Shown here one piece after another: positions 45,883 to 54,455 of a stretch of DNA of 55,527 bases (position 1 is the stretch's first letter; each line of letters starts with the position of its first letter). The position numbers were made by a program, and so were the translations under genes. The notes below the pieces were generated by a model that was not told where the DNA came from, made no database searches, and saw only the letters and a list, made by a program, of their open reading frames with translations. Source of the DNA: an uncultured Clostridia bacterium (GTDB lineage Bacteria; Bacillota; Clostridia; Christensenellales; UBA1242); assembly GCA_944384535.1 (NCBI GenBank), contig CALWTS010000040.1, positions 1-55,527 on the forward strand. The letters run 5' to 3'.

Positions 45883-46833
45883 ATGCAAGAGGTTGAAAAA
45901 AAGAAAATTAAAACATTTAAAAATTTATATTGTGATGCAATATCTTGTGCATTTGGTGAATTTTTAGATTATGAAAAAATTAAAGAAATTAATTTTTCAA
46001 TTTTTACGAAAGAGCAGTTACAGACTCTTTGTGATTACGTTGTACTAAAAAACAAGATTGCTGGTGTCAGTAGATTAAATATAAAAGTTCCAGAATTTCA
46101 ATTAGGTATAAATGCACTCGAAAGATATAAATTGGATGGTTATGAGATTATATCGGCTTTTCAAATTGATAACATGACATCAAAAAACTTAATAGGAAGA
46201 CATTTAATGTTTGAGATTGAAAGTCTTCTTGATTACAGTGATGAATTTCTATCAAATCTTTCTGATTTATCCGCAAAAGCAGATATTCCTATTTTGATAA
46301 GGTTAGGACAAGATTTAGAAGAAGTAGGGAAGATAGTAAACAAATTTAAAATGTCTCCTGTTCAAGTTCTTGAAAATTACGGTTTTCTAGATAGAGAGTG
46401 TTATGTCTATGGTCTTAATTTTATTGATAAAGATGATCAAAAATTACTTAAAGAATATAATGTAAATTGTATTATTTCACCAAGAGATGATGGTGAAAAT
46501 GGTAGGGGTGCAATAAATATGTATAATTTGCTTTACAATGAGTTGAAAGTTGGCTTAGCAAGTGGAGGTTTATATGATATAGACATGCTTGCTGAATGTA
46601 GATTGGTAAAGTATAATACATTTAATCTTATGTATGAAAACAATTTAATAAATTTTGATGACATTATTGATTTAATTAATGATAATTACTATATGGAAAT
46701 ATACTTTGATAGTAATTCAAGACAAGAAACTATTTTAGATAAAAAAGTTGTGATTGAACATGAAGATTATTTATTGTTGCGTAGTAAAGTAAAAGATATA
46801 TTGAATAAAATAAAAGTCAATAAAAATATATGA
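45883..46833 (+). CDS. Amidohydrolase-like protein lacking catalytic residues
   Basis: 316 residues. The second half follows the TRZ/ATZ amidohydrolase order: a PVQVLENYGFLDRECYVYGLNF strand where active enzymes have a His for the metal, LLKEYNVNCIISPRDDGENGRGA (usually a C-P-x-SN-x2-L-x2-G loop), and LKVGLASGGLYDIDMLAECRL, where the catalytic TDG has become ASGG. The N-terminal HxH motif is absent. The fold may persist as a binding protein; enzymatic activity is unlikely. AGGATAGGAT lies before the ATG. It is monocistronic and divergent from dinB. The family call is moderate. Confidence 0.7.
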   Translation: MQEVEKKKIKTFKNLYCDAISCAFGEFLDYEKIKEINFSIFTKEQLQTLCDYVVLKNKIAGVSRLNIKVPEFQLGINALERYKLDGYEIISAFQIDNMTSKNLIGRHLMFEIESLLDYSDEFLSNLSDLSAKADIPILIRLGQDLEEVGKIVNKFKMSPVQVLENYGFLDRECYVYGLNFIDKDDQKLLKEYNVNCIISPRDDGENGRGAINMYNLLYNELKVGLASGGLYDIDMLAECRLVKYNTFNLMYENNLINFDDIIDLINDNYYMEIYFDSNSRQETILDKKVVIEHEDYLLLRSKVKDILNKIKVNKNI

Positions 46834-46854
46834 AACTGGTTCATATATTTTTTT
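46825..46854 (+). terminator. Intrinsic terminator of the amidohydrolase-like gene
   Basis: AATATATGAA (46825-46834) and TTCATATATT (46840-46849) flank a 5-base loop and a T run follows; the stop codon lies in the left arm. Confidence 0.85.
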
Positions 46855-46894
46855 AATGTAATTCTTAAAAATTATAAAGAATATTGCTATAAGT

Positions 46895-46923
46895 TTTGAT
46901 TTTTCTATTAAAAATGTTATAAT
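46895..46923 (+). promoter_or_regulatory. Promoter of tex and perhaps the whole tex-clpC unit
   Basis: TTTGAT (46895-46900), 17 bases, TATAAT (46918-46923) with TGT in front (extended -10). Confidence 0.65.
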
Positions 46924-46970
46924 GTCAGTGTGTTTTAGGTTAATAATAGCTTAAATGAAGGAGATATATT

Positions 46971-49121
46971 ATGAATTTGGTAGATACATTGGCGCAAGAG
47001 TTTGGGCTTAAACAAGAATATAGTCAAAATATCATTAATTTGCTTGATGAGGGGTGCACAATTCCTTTTATTGCAAGATATAGAAAGGAAATGCATGGGA
47101 CATGTGATGATCAAACTCTTCGTGCATTTGCTGATAGATTAAAGTATTTAAGAAATTTAAATGATGAAAAAACAAAAGTTGAAAAGGCTATTACAGAACA
47201 AGGTAAATGGACTGAAGAATTAAAAATCGCACTTGAAAACGCAAAAACAATGACAGAAGTTGAAGACATTTACCGACCTTATAAACCTAAGAGAAAAACG
47301 AGAGCTTCAGTTGCTATAGCAAAGGGTTTAGAAGGATTAGCAGATATTTTACAGGCACAATCTAAAAATTATCAAATTGAGAAAGAAGCAGAAAAATTTT
47401 TAACAGAAGAAGTACTAACCATTCAAGATGCTATAGCTGGTGCCAAAGATATTATTGCTGAAAGAATTTCTGATAGTGCTGAATTAAGAAAGGAATTAAG
47501 ACAATTATTAGAACAAAAGGCTTTTATTGAATGTGAACTTGTTGAAAATGAAAATAGTGCTACTTATGAAACATATGCCAATTTTAAACAGGAAGTTAAT
47601 AAAATTCCTAGTCATAGAATATTAGCTATCAACCGTGGTGAAAAAGAAAAGTGTTTGAAAGTTAACATAGTTGTTAATAGAGAACTTGCGATTAATATTA
47701 TTGACAAATATTTTAAAAAGAATAATCCAGATACTGATTCATTAATGAATGAAACCATTGAAGATTCTTATGACAGACTTTTATTTCCATCTCTTGAAAG
47801 AGAATGTAGAAATGATTTAACTGATAAAGCTAATGAACAAGCCATAAAGATGTTTGAAGTGAATTTGAAACCATTATTAATGGAAGCTCCTTTGAAAAAT
47901 AATATTATATTAGGATTAGATCCTGCATATAGAACTGGTTGTAAAATAGCAGTAATTGATGTCAATGGTAATGTTTTAGATACAGCAGTTATTTATCCAA
48001 CACCTCCTCAATCTAAAACAGAAGAATCAATAGAAGTTTTAAAAAAATTAATAGAAAAATATAGGGTTGATATAGTATCTATAGGAAATGGTACTGCTTC
48101 AAAAGAAGCAGAAATTTTTGTTGCTGAACTTATAAAACATGTTTCTAGACCTATAAGTTATGCTGTTGTTAGTGAAGCAGGGGCATCGGTATATTCTGCA
48201 TCAAAGTTAGGCGCAGAAGAATTTCCTGATTATGATGTTTCTTTAAGGAGTGCTGTTTCAATTGCAAGAAGGTTACAAGATCCTTTAGCAGAACTTATAA
48301 AAATTGATGTCAAATCTATTGGAGTAGGTCAATATCAACACGATATGCCACAAAATCGTTTAACTGAAGTTTTAACGGGGGTTGTAGAGGATTGTGTTAA
48401 TAGTGTTGGTGTTGATATCAATACAGCAAGTCCATCTTTATTAAGTTATGTTTCTGGTCTTAATATGTCTATTGCAAAAAATATAGTAAGTTATAGAGCA
48501 AAGGTTAAAGGTATTAAAAATAGACAACAATTACTTGAAGTACCAAAACTAGGACCAAAAGCTTATGAACAATGTGCAGGATTTTTAAGGGTTGTAGGTG
48601 GAAATGAAATTTTAGATAACACTGCTGTTCATCCAGAAAGTTATGAAGCAACTAAAAAGTTATTAAAATTATTTGATTTTAGTGAAGATGATGTTAAAAA
48701 TGGTAATATTTCGAATTTACCCAAACTTATTGAACTTAAAGGAGAAGATAAAGTTGCAAAAGAATGTGAAATAGGTGTTCCTACTTTAAATGATATTGCT
48801 AAAGAGTTGTTGAAGCCAGGCCGCGATATTCGTGAAAGCATGCCAAAACCTGTATTGAGAAGCGATGTCATTACTCTTGAAGATTTAAAAGAGGGAATGA
48901 TATTTACTGGTACTGTACGTAATGTTGTTGATTTTGGTGCATTTGTAGATATTGGTGTTCATCAAGATGGTTTAGTTCATATAAGTCAAATTTCTGATGC
49001 GTTTATAAAACACCCTTCAGAAGCTTTAAAAGTTGGACAACAAGTTGAAGTTAAGGTTATGAGTGTTGATGTCGCTAAGAAGAGAATTTCTTTAACAATG
49101 AAAGGTATAGAAAAAGAATAA
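46971..49121 (+). CDS. tex: Tex-family RNA-binding transcription accessory protein
   Basis: 716 residues in the Tex order: an N-terminal helical region with TIPFIARYRKE, DIYRPYKPKRKTRA, a YqgF/RNase H-like domain (ILGLDPAYRTGCKIAVID), helix-hairpin-helix repeats (VDINTASPSLLSYVSGL) and a C-terminal S1 RNA-binding domain at about 640-712 (GTVRNVVDFGAFVDIGVHQDG). Tex binds RNA and polymerase; its exact role is unsettled. AAGGAG precedes the ATG. No terminator separates it from mcsA 44 bases on, so readthrough into the stress genes is likely. Confidence 0.96.
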   Translation: MNLVDTLAQEFGLKQEYSQNIINLLDEGCTIPFIARYRKEMHGTCDDQTLRAFADRLKYLRNLNDEKTKVEKAITEQGKWTEELKIALENAKTMTEVEDIYRPYKPKRKTRASVAIAKGLEGLADILQAQSKNYQIEKEAEKFLTEEVLTIQDAIAGAKDIIAERISDSAELRKELRQLLEQKAFIECELVENENSATYETYANFKQEVNKIPSHRILAINRGEKEKCLKVNIVVNRELAINIIDKYFKKNNPDTDSLMNETIEDSYDRLLFPSLERECRNDLTDKANEQAIKMFEVNLKPLLMEAPLKNNIILGLDPAYRTGCKIAVIDVNGNVLDTAVIYPTPPQSKTEESIEVLKKLIEKYRVDIVSIGNGTASKEAEIFVAELIKHVSRPISYAVVSEAGASVYSASKLGAEEFPDYDVSLRSAVSIARRLQDPLAELIKIDVKSIGVGQYQHDMPQNRLTEVLTGVVEDCVNSVGVDINTASPSLLSYVSGLNMSIAKNIVSYRAKVKGIKNRQQLLEVPKLGPKAYEQCAGFLRVVGGNEILDNTAVHPESYEATKKLLKLFDFSEDDVKNGNISNLPKLIELKGEDKVAKECEIGVPTLNDIAKELLKPGRDIRESMPKPVLRSDVITLEDLKEGMIFTGTVRNVVDFGAFVDIGVHQDGLVHISQISDAFIKHPSEALKVGQQVEVKVMSVDVAKKRISLTMKGIEKE

Positions 49122-49165
49122 ATTGATAAAGAGATTAAAAATAGTGAGAAAAAAAAGGAAGTTAT

Positions 49166-49339
49166 ATGAACAAATGTCCATATTGTAATACAACGTATAA
49201 TGAAATTCTACAAACTGGATTTGTTGGTTGTCAACGCTGTTATGAAGAAATAGATGATTTAAAAAAAGCGGTTAAAAATATGTATGGTGATAGAAAACAT
49301 AAAGGTAAGAAACCGGTAGGTGAAAATGGAAATTTATGA
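49166..49339 (+). CDS. mcsA: Miniature McsA-like zinc-finger protein (57 residues)
   Basis: A short gene starting at an ATG with AAAAGGAAG upstream. It encodes one Cys4 finger, Cys4-Pro-Tyr-Cys7 and Cys22-Gln-Arg-Cys25, followed by EEIDDLKKAVKNMYGDRKHKGKKP. McsA normally has ~150-180 residues with two such fingers and a UVR domain, and activates the McsB kinase. Position (directly before mcsB, overlapping it by 14 bases) and the FVGCQRCY finger support a reduced McsA. The stop is a clean TGA with no downstream continuation, so this looks like a true small protein and not a frameshift. Confidence 0.82.
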   Translation: MNKCPYCNTTYNEILQTGFVGCQRCYEEIDDLKKAVKNMYGDRKHKGKKPVGENGNL

Positions 49340-50333
49340 TGGAATAGCTATTTCTTCAAGAATAAGGCTAGCTCGTAACGTAGATGGTTTACAATTTTAT
49401 ACAAAATTGCAAAGTGATATAGATGCTAATTATATTATAGGTTCAGTAGTTAAAACACTTGAAAAATTTGAAGTTTTTAATTTTTTGAAACTAAATGATT
49501 TATCATTAAATGAGTGTAATGCTTTGTTTGAAAAGCATTTAATAAGTAAGGAACTTATTGAAAATAAAGACATTTCTGGTGTTGCAATAAGTGAAGATGA
49601 AAAAATTATTGTTATGATAAACGAAGAAGATCATATAAGAGAACAGTGTTTAGAAAAAGGTTTTAATTTATACAAACCATTTAGAAGGTTAAACAAAATA
49701 GATGACGAAATAATATCCTCTTTACCTATTGCGTTCAATAAAGATTTAGGGTTTATCACGGCAAGCCCATCGAATTTAGGAACAGGAATGAGAGCTTCTG
49801 TAATGTTATTTTTACCGGCGCTTGAACTTACTGGAAAAATAAAAGATGTTTATGTAAGAGCAAGAGAAAATGGATTAACAATAAGAGGAATATATGGAGA
49901 GGGTAGTAGAGCAGAAGGATATTTTTATCAAATTTCAAATCAAAATTCGCTTGGACTAGATGAAAATGAGATAATAGATAAAGTAAGTGATTTTATTTAT
50001 TCTTTATGTGGTGAAGAAAAAGAATTAAGAGAATATATTTTGGAAAATGAACAAGATAAATATAGAGATATGGTATTAAGGTCTTATGGAATTTTGACAA
50101 ATTGCTATTCATTGGGAGAAAATGAAATGGTAGAACTTTTAGCTAAGATAAAATTAGGACAAGTGTTGGGATTTCTTGATATTTTTTCGGAAGATAAATT
50201 TCAAAAACTATTTTATGAGGGAGCAAGTGCTAATTTAAAGGAAATTTTTGAATTTTCTGATGAAAAGAAGGAAAATATTATTCGTGCAGAGTATATATCT
50301 AGCAAAGTGAAAGAACTATCACAAAGGAGGTAG
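49326..50333 (+). CDS. mcsB: Protein arginine kinase McsB
   Basis: McsB phosphorylates arginines on damaged proteins, marking them for ClpCP. The guanido-kinase fold is shown by ISSRIRLARNVDG, NEEDHIREQ with the substrate-gating Glu, SNLGTGMRAS and GEGSRAEGYFYQISNQ. The usual Cys-Pro-Thr of the CPTNLGTG loop is Ser-Pro-Ser here; that Cys is conserved in classical phosphagen kinases, so its loss may tune activity. ATG 49326 has GGTAGG 5 bases upstream; GTG 49320 is less likely. Clustered with mcsA and clpC as in Bacillus, but without ctsR. Confidence 0.94.
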   Translation: MEIYDGIAISSRIRLARNVDGLQFYTKLQSDIDANYIIGSVVKTLEKFEVFNFLKLNDLSLNECNALFEKHLISKELIENKDISGVAISEDEKIIVMINEEDHIREQCLEKGFNLYKPFRRLNKIDDEIISSLPIAFNKDLGFITASPSNLGTGMRASVMLFLPALELTGKIKDVYVRARENGLTIRGIYGEGSRAEGYFYQISNQNSLGLDENEIIDKVSDFIYSLCGEEKELREYILENEQDKYRDMVLRSYGILTNCYSLGENEMVELLAKIKLGQVLGFLDIFSEDKFQKLFYEGASANLKEIFEFSDEKKENIIRAEYISSKVKELSQRR

Positions 50334-50339
50334 TAAATT

Positions 50340-52802
50340 ATGAATTATCAATCATCATCATTTTCAGATAATATTCAAAAGGTAATAAAAAATGCAAGTA
50401 AGTTTGCTCTAAGATTTGGATCAAATCTAATAGGGAGTGAGCATATTTTATATGGATTAACTAGTGTAAAAGATTGTTTGGCAAGTCAATTATTGGCAGA
50501 AGAGGGAGTTACAGAACCTAAATTATTTGAATTTTTTGAAGATAATGTAAGTGAAGAAGATATGTTTGGCTTTGGCGATGAAGTTGAAATGACACCAAGG
50601 ACTAAAGATTTATTTAGAATAGCTCAACAAATTGCTCTTCAAATGAATCATTCATTTTTAGGTACAGAACATCTACTTTTAGCTTTACTTGCTAGCACAG
50701 GAAGTGTAGCTTATAGAATTTTAGTAGGTCAATTTGATGTAGACATAGAATCTTTAAAAACAAAAGTTGTAAACACTCTTCAAGCAGGTAGTAATGTTGG
50801 AAATGAGGATAAACAAGAAAATACATCAAATAAACAAGTTGGAAGTACTTTACCAGAAAAACTACTAGATATGGGAACAGATATAACATTAAAAGCAAAA
50901 GAGCATAAGTTGGATCCAGTTATTGGTAGGGAAGAAGAAATACAAAGAGTTGTAGAAATACTTTGTCGAAAAACAAAAAACAATCCCGTTTTAATTGGTG
51001 AGGCAGGAGTAGGAAAGACTGCTGTAGTAGAAGGATTAGCTCAAGCTATAGTATCTGGTGATGTTCCGGAAATATTGAAAGATAAAGTTATTTATTCTCT
51101 TGAAATTGGTGGATTAATGGCGGGAACGAAATATCGTGGTTCAATGGAAGAAAAATTGAAAGATGCCATTGAAACAATAATCGCTAGTAAAAATATTATA
51201 GTTTTCATAGATGAAATTCATACTTTAGCTCAAGCAGGTTCTGAAAAAGGCGAAACATCACCTGCAGATATGTTAAAACCATATTTAGCAAGAGGCGAAT
51301 TACAAACAATCGGAGCGACTACTACAGATGAGTACCGCAAATTCATCGAAAAAGACAAAGCTTTAGAGAGAAGATTTCAACCTATAATGGTAAATCCTCC
51401 ATCTGTAGAACAAACAATTCAAATTTTAAAAGGGTTGAAAGATAGTTATGAAGCTTTTCATAAAATTACTATAAAAGATGAAGCAATAGAAGCTGCTGCT
51501 GTTTTATCAGACAGATACATTTCGGACAGAAGTCTTCCTGATAAAGCCATAGATTTAATTGATGAGGCGAGCAGTAAAGCTAAAGTTAACTATACTGTAA
51601 AACCTCAAGAAGTTAGAAAAATCGAAGAGCAAATTAAGGGATTATCAGCTAGTAGAGATGAAGCTAGTTTGCAAAGAAATTATGAAAAAGCTGCAAAACT
51701 TCAATCAGAAATAATTAATTTAGAAAATGAATTAAAGAAAAAAAGTGAAAAATTTGAAGTTAAAAAGGAGAGTACGGCAACAAATTCTATAGGTGCAAAT
51801 GAAATTGCTCAGGTTGTATCTAAATGGACAGGTATTCCTGTAACCAAAATCACTGAAAGCGAAAAGGATAGATTAATTCATCTTGAAGATATTTTGCACA
51901 AGAGAGTTGTTGGACAAAACCAAGCTGTTGAAGCTGTTGCAAAAGCCATAAGGAGATCTAGAGTGGGGTTGCAGGATAATAAGCGACCTATAGGTTCCTT
52001 CTTATTCATGGGACAAACAGGTGTTGGTAAAACTGAATTATGTAAAGCTATTGCCGAAGCAATGTTTGATGATGAAAACAATATTGTTCGTATAGATATG
52101 AGTGAGTATATGGAATCCCATAGTGTATCTAAATTAATAGGTTCTCCTCCTGGTTATGTGGGATTTGAAGAAGGAGGACAACTTACTGAGCAGGTTAGAC
52201 GTCATCCATATTCTGTTGTGTTATTTGATGAAATTGAGAAAGCACATCCTGATATATTTAATGCATTGTTACAAATTTTAGATGATGGAAGGTTAACAGA
52301 TGGGCAAGGAAGGACAGTTTCATTTAAAAACACTATTATAATTATGACGAGCAATCTTGGTGCGAGTGAAGTTAAAGCTCAACATAAAAAGTTAGGTTTT
52401 GGTGAAGAAGATTATGAACAAGATTTTGTAGATTCAAAGGTTATATATATGGATGCTTTGAAACGCAAATTTAAACCAGAGTTCATAAATAGGATAGATG
52501 TTATTTGTATTTTTGATCCACTTAGTTCCGAAGATTTAGTTAAAATAGCAAAAATTTTAATTTCAAATATAAATAAAAGATTAAAAGAAAAGAATCTTTC
52601 ATTAAAAATGACTGAAGATGCATTGGAATATATTGTTAAAAAAGGTTCAAATTCTGAGTATGGCGCAAGACCGCTAAAACGTTATATTCAACAAGAAGTT
52701 GAAGACCAAATAGCAGAAAAAATTCTTTTAGGCGAGTTGAAAAATGAGGGAGAAATTATTATTGATGTTGATGATGATAGATTAACATTTGATAATGATT
52801 AA
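50340..52802 (+). CDS. clpC: AAA+ unfoldase ClpC
   Basis: Hsp100 unfoldase partner of ClpP. A double Clp-N domain (~1-145; [19 protein letters not shown]) binds adaptors and phosphoarginine. The first AAA+ module has GEAGVGKT near 220 and a DEIH box. A coiled-coil middle region (~410-465) marks ClpC and not ClpA. The second AAA+ module carries GQTGVGKTE near 557, [14 protein letters not shown] and DEIEKAHPD. The 820 residues are standard. AAAGGAGG precedes the ATG. With mcsA and mcsB it forms the arginine-phosphorylation degradation pathway. Confidence 0.97.
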   Translation: MNYQSSSFSDNIQKVIKNASKFALRFGSNLIGSEHILYGLTSVKDCLASQLLAEEGVTEPKLFEFFEDNVSEEDMFGFGDEVEMTPRTKDLFRIAQQIALQMNHSFLGTEHLLLALLASTGSVAYRILVGQFDVDIESLKTKVVNTLQAGSNVGNEDKQENTSNKQVGSTLPEKLLDMGTDITLKAKEHKLDPVIGREEEIQRVVEILCRKTKNNPVLIGEAGVGKTAVVEGLAQAIVSGDVPEILKDKVIYSLEIGGLMAGTKYRGSMEEKLKDAIETIIASKNIIVFIDEIHTLAQAGSEKGETSPADMLKPYLARGELQTIGATTTDEYRKFIEKDKALERRFQPIMVNPPSVEQTIQILKGLKDSYEAFHKITIKDEAIEAAAVLSDRYISDRSLPDKAIDLIDEASSKAKVNYTVKPQEVRKIEEQIKGLSASRDEASLQRNYEKAAKLQSEIINLENELKKKSEKFEVKKESTATNSIGANEIAQVVSKWTGIPVTKITESEKDRLIHLEDILHKRVVGQNQAVEAVAKAIRRSRVGLQDNKRPIGSFLFMGQTGVGKTELCKAIAEAMFDDENNIVRIDMSEYMESHSVSKLIGSPPGYVGFEEGGQLTEQVRRHPYSVVLFDEIEKAHPDIFNALLQILDDGRLTDGQGRTVSFKNTIIIMTSNLGASEVKAQHKKLGFGEEDYEQDFVDSKVIYMDALKRKFKPEFINRIDVICIFDPLSSEDLVKIAKILISNINKRLKEKNLSLKMTEDALEYIVKKGSNSEYGARPLKRYIQQEVEDQIAEKILLGELKNEGEIIIDVDDDRLTFDND

Positions 52803-52868
52803 AATAACTAAATTTTGTTTGGAAATTTTTATAAAATTTGATAATATATTTCTATAGGAGGAAGCAAC

Positions 52869-53405
52869 ATGAAGATTGAAATTGTAGAAAGAGGTGGTTA
52901 TCAAGTAAGTCAGCGTCTAGATAGAATTTTACATGAGAAACTAGAAAGACTTTCTAAATATTTTGATGATGAAGTTAATGTAAAAATTGTTTGTTTAAAA
53001 GTTGCAAAACAAGAAAAACTTGAAATTACTGTAACAAGTAAAGGACTTATGTATAGAAGTGAAGTTACAAGTGATAATATGTATAATAATATTGATTATG
53101 CACTTCCAAAACTTGAAAAACAAATTGTAAGAAATAGGGAGAAACGTAAAGAAAAGAAAGCAAAAGGTTCTAAACAAGAAAACTTTCTTCCATTTGAGTT
53201 TTTGGAAAAGGAACCAGAAGAATTGCCATCTATTTATAAACAAAAAACATTTGATCTTGATCCAATGTTGATTGATGATGCAAGATTTGCTATTGAAAGA
53301 TTGGGACATGATTTCTTTGTTTTCTTGAATGCAGAAACTGGGAAAATCAATATTCTTTATAGAAGAAAAGATGGTAAATTTGGTTTAATTGATTTAGTTT
53401 ATTAA
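52869..53405 (+). CDS. hpf: Long-form ribosome hibernation promoting factor
   Basis: Long HPF binds the 30S A/P sites and joins ribosomes into inactive 100S dimers through its C-terminal domain. The N-terminal ~100 residues have the beta-alpha-beta-beta-beta-alpha layout (IVERGGYQVSQRLDRIL, KLERLSKYFD). The C-terminal dimerisation domain is clear in KQKTFDLDPMLIDDARFAIERLGHDFFVFLN and NILYRRKDGKFGLI. The 178 residues are normal. AGGAGG lies before the ATG, and a perfect hairpin terminator follows. Confidence 0.96.
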   Translation: MKIEIVERGGYQVSQRLDRILHEKLERLSKYFDDEVNVKIVCLKVAKQEKLEITVTSKGLMYRSEVTSDNMYNNIDYALPKLEKQIVRNREKRKEKKAKGSKQENFLPFEFLEKEPEELPSIYKQKTFDLDPMLIDDARFAIERLGHDFFVFLNAETGKINILYRRKDGKFGLIDLVY

Positions 53406-53406
53406 T

Positions 53407-53434
53407 AAAAAGACTCCATGTATGGAGTCTTTTT
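53407..53434 (+). terminator. Intrinsic terminator of hpf
   Basis: AAAAAGACTCCAT (53407-53419) and ATGGAGTCTTTTT (53422-53434) are perfect arms. Confidence 0.9.
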
Positions 53435-53469
53435 ATTAAATAAGTTAATCAAAATAAAAAAACAGGGAT

Positions 53470-53551
53470 ATGGGTCAACCCTTTTGAAACTAGCAAAAAG
53501 ATCTAAACTAAAATATGTTTAGATTTTTTATATGGTTTGTTTTTGACCCAT
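53470..53551. promoter_or_regulatory. Operator-like inverted repeat at the head of the HTH-UDG-FtsZ cassette
   Basis: ATGGGTCAA (53470-53478) and its exact reverse complement TTGACCCAT (53543-53551) are 64 bases apart. The left copy continues to GGGTCAACCC, itself a short palindrome. The right copy sits between the expected -35 and the -10 of the cassette promoter. Binding by the cassette's own HTH protein, possibly with looping, is inferred. Confidence 0.55.
53495..53530. terminator. Hairpin terminator between the two operator arms
   Basis: ATCTAAAC (53501-53508) and GTTTAGAT (53517-53524) have flanking A and T tracts; it could block readthrough from either side and insulate the cassette. 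Confidence 0.7.
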
Positions 53552-53557
53552 GTTTTA

Positions 53558-53566
53558 TGTTATAAT
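53558..53566 (+). promoter_or_regulatory. Extended -10 promoter of the cassette
   Basis: TGT followed by TATAAT (53561-53566). No good -35 lies 17 bases upstream; TTGACC at 53543 is only 12 bases away. AGAGAGG then leads to the ATG at 53590. Confidence 0.6.
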
Positions 53567-53589
53567 ATTAGTAGAGAGGTAAAATAGAA

Positions 53590-53838
53590 ATGACAAAAAT
53601 AAAAAAACTTATTATTTTGTACGTTTATGATGCACTGAAATATGGAAGCTCTGAAAAATGTTTGTTACATCAAACAAAAATAGCAAAACAAATAAGTCAA
53701 TTTTGTGGAATACAGTGTAATAGAAAAACAATCGCTCGCAATATAAACTATCTTCGTGAGTATGGTTGTGAGATTGTTACTATCAAAGGTAAAGGTTGTT
53801 ATATGAAGTCGTATCCAAATTTTGAAAGGACTGATTAA
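53590..53838 (+). CDS. Stand-alone winged-helix DNA-binding protein (82 residues)
   Basis: A single winged helix: helices at about 4-18 and 28-40, a recognition helix NRKTIARNINYLREYG (44-59) and a wing IVTIKGKGCYM (62-72). The pattern is that of the DNA-binding domain in DeoR/WYL-type regulators, where a ligand domain normally follows; here the protein ends after the wing. It heads a three-gene unit and lies just behind an inverted repeat, so autoregulation is likely (inference). Cys24, Cys39, Cys43, Cys60 and Cys70 are an unusual number for 82 residues and may respond to redox or metal. Confidence 0.82.
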   Translation: MTKIKKLIILYVYDALKYGSSEKCLLHQTKIAKQISQFCGIQCNRKTIARNINYLREYGCEIVTIKGKGCYMKSYPNFERTD

Positions 53839-53876
53839 AATCTATAAGCATTTTGTAAAATATAAAGGAGATATCA

Positions 53877-54446
53877 ATGGAAAGTATTGAATTATTAGAT
53901 TTAGAAATAGAAAGAAAAAGAGTAAAAGAATCAGAGCAAAGCTCATTATTGTTTAAAAACATTGTTGAATCATATAAATTTGAAAAGAAACGAAATGATT
54001 TCAAACCAAGCAAAACAAAAATTTTGTTTGTTGGAGAAAGTAGACCATCTGGCGGAACTTTCTTCTATGATAAGAATTCAAATCTATACAGATATACAAA
54101 AGAATCTTTTGAAAATGTAGGGATTGATTTTTCACTTGCAAAATTTAAAGAAATGGAATGTTGGCTGTATGATGTTTGCAAAGAACCCATAAATTTTATT
54201 AATTCCAAGAGTAAAAAAAAGGAAATTATAAATAAATATATACCAGATTTGAAAAATGAAATTAAACTTTTATCACCAAAATATATTATTGTCGTAAAAA
54301 AAACTTGCATGGAAAAAGTTTTTGCGGCGATTTTGGAGAGTGGTTATTCAGAAAATATTAATGCTTTTAATACTTCCTTCCCTTCATGCGGAAATCAGAA
54401 TAAGTATGTAGACGAGCTAACAAGAATTTTAAGAAATATTTTGTGA
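53877..54446 (+). CDS. Uracil-DNA glycosylase-superfamily protein
   Basis: 189 residues. After a charged helical N-terminus, ILFVGESRPSGGTFFY (residues 49-64) matches the N-terminal active-site loop of a divergent branch of the UDG-like superfamily (GES-x-P...FFY). LYDVCKEPIN, a PKYIIVVKK strand and a late SFPSCGN loop follow at the places of the later superfamily motifs. Catalytic activity on uracil cannot be assumed: the classical GQDPYH or GEAPG water-activating motif is changed. AAAGGAG precedes the ATG. Located between the HTH and the FtsZ-like gene, 9 bases before the latter. Confidence 0.82.
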   Translation: MESIELLDLEIERKRVKESEQSSLLFKNIVESYKFEKKRNDFKPSKTKILFVGESRPSGGTFFYDKNSNLYRYTKESFENVGIDFSLAKFKEMECWLYDVCKEPINFINSKSKKKEIINKYIPDLKNEIKLLSPKYIIVVKKTCMEKVFAAILESGYSENINAFNTSFPSCGNQNKYVDELTRILRNIL

Positions 54447-54455
54447 GAATTAATA

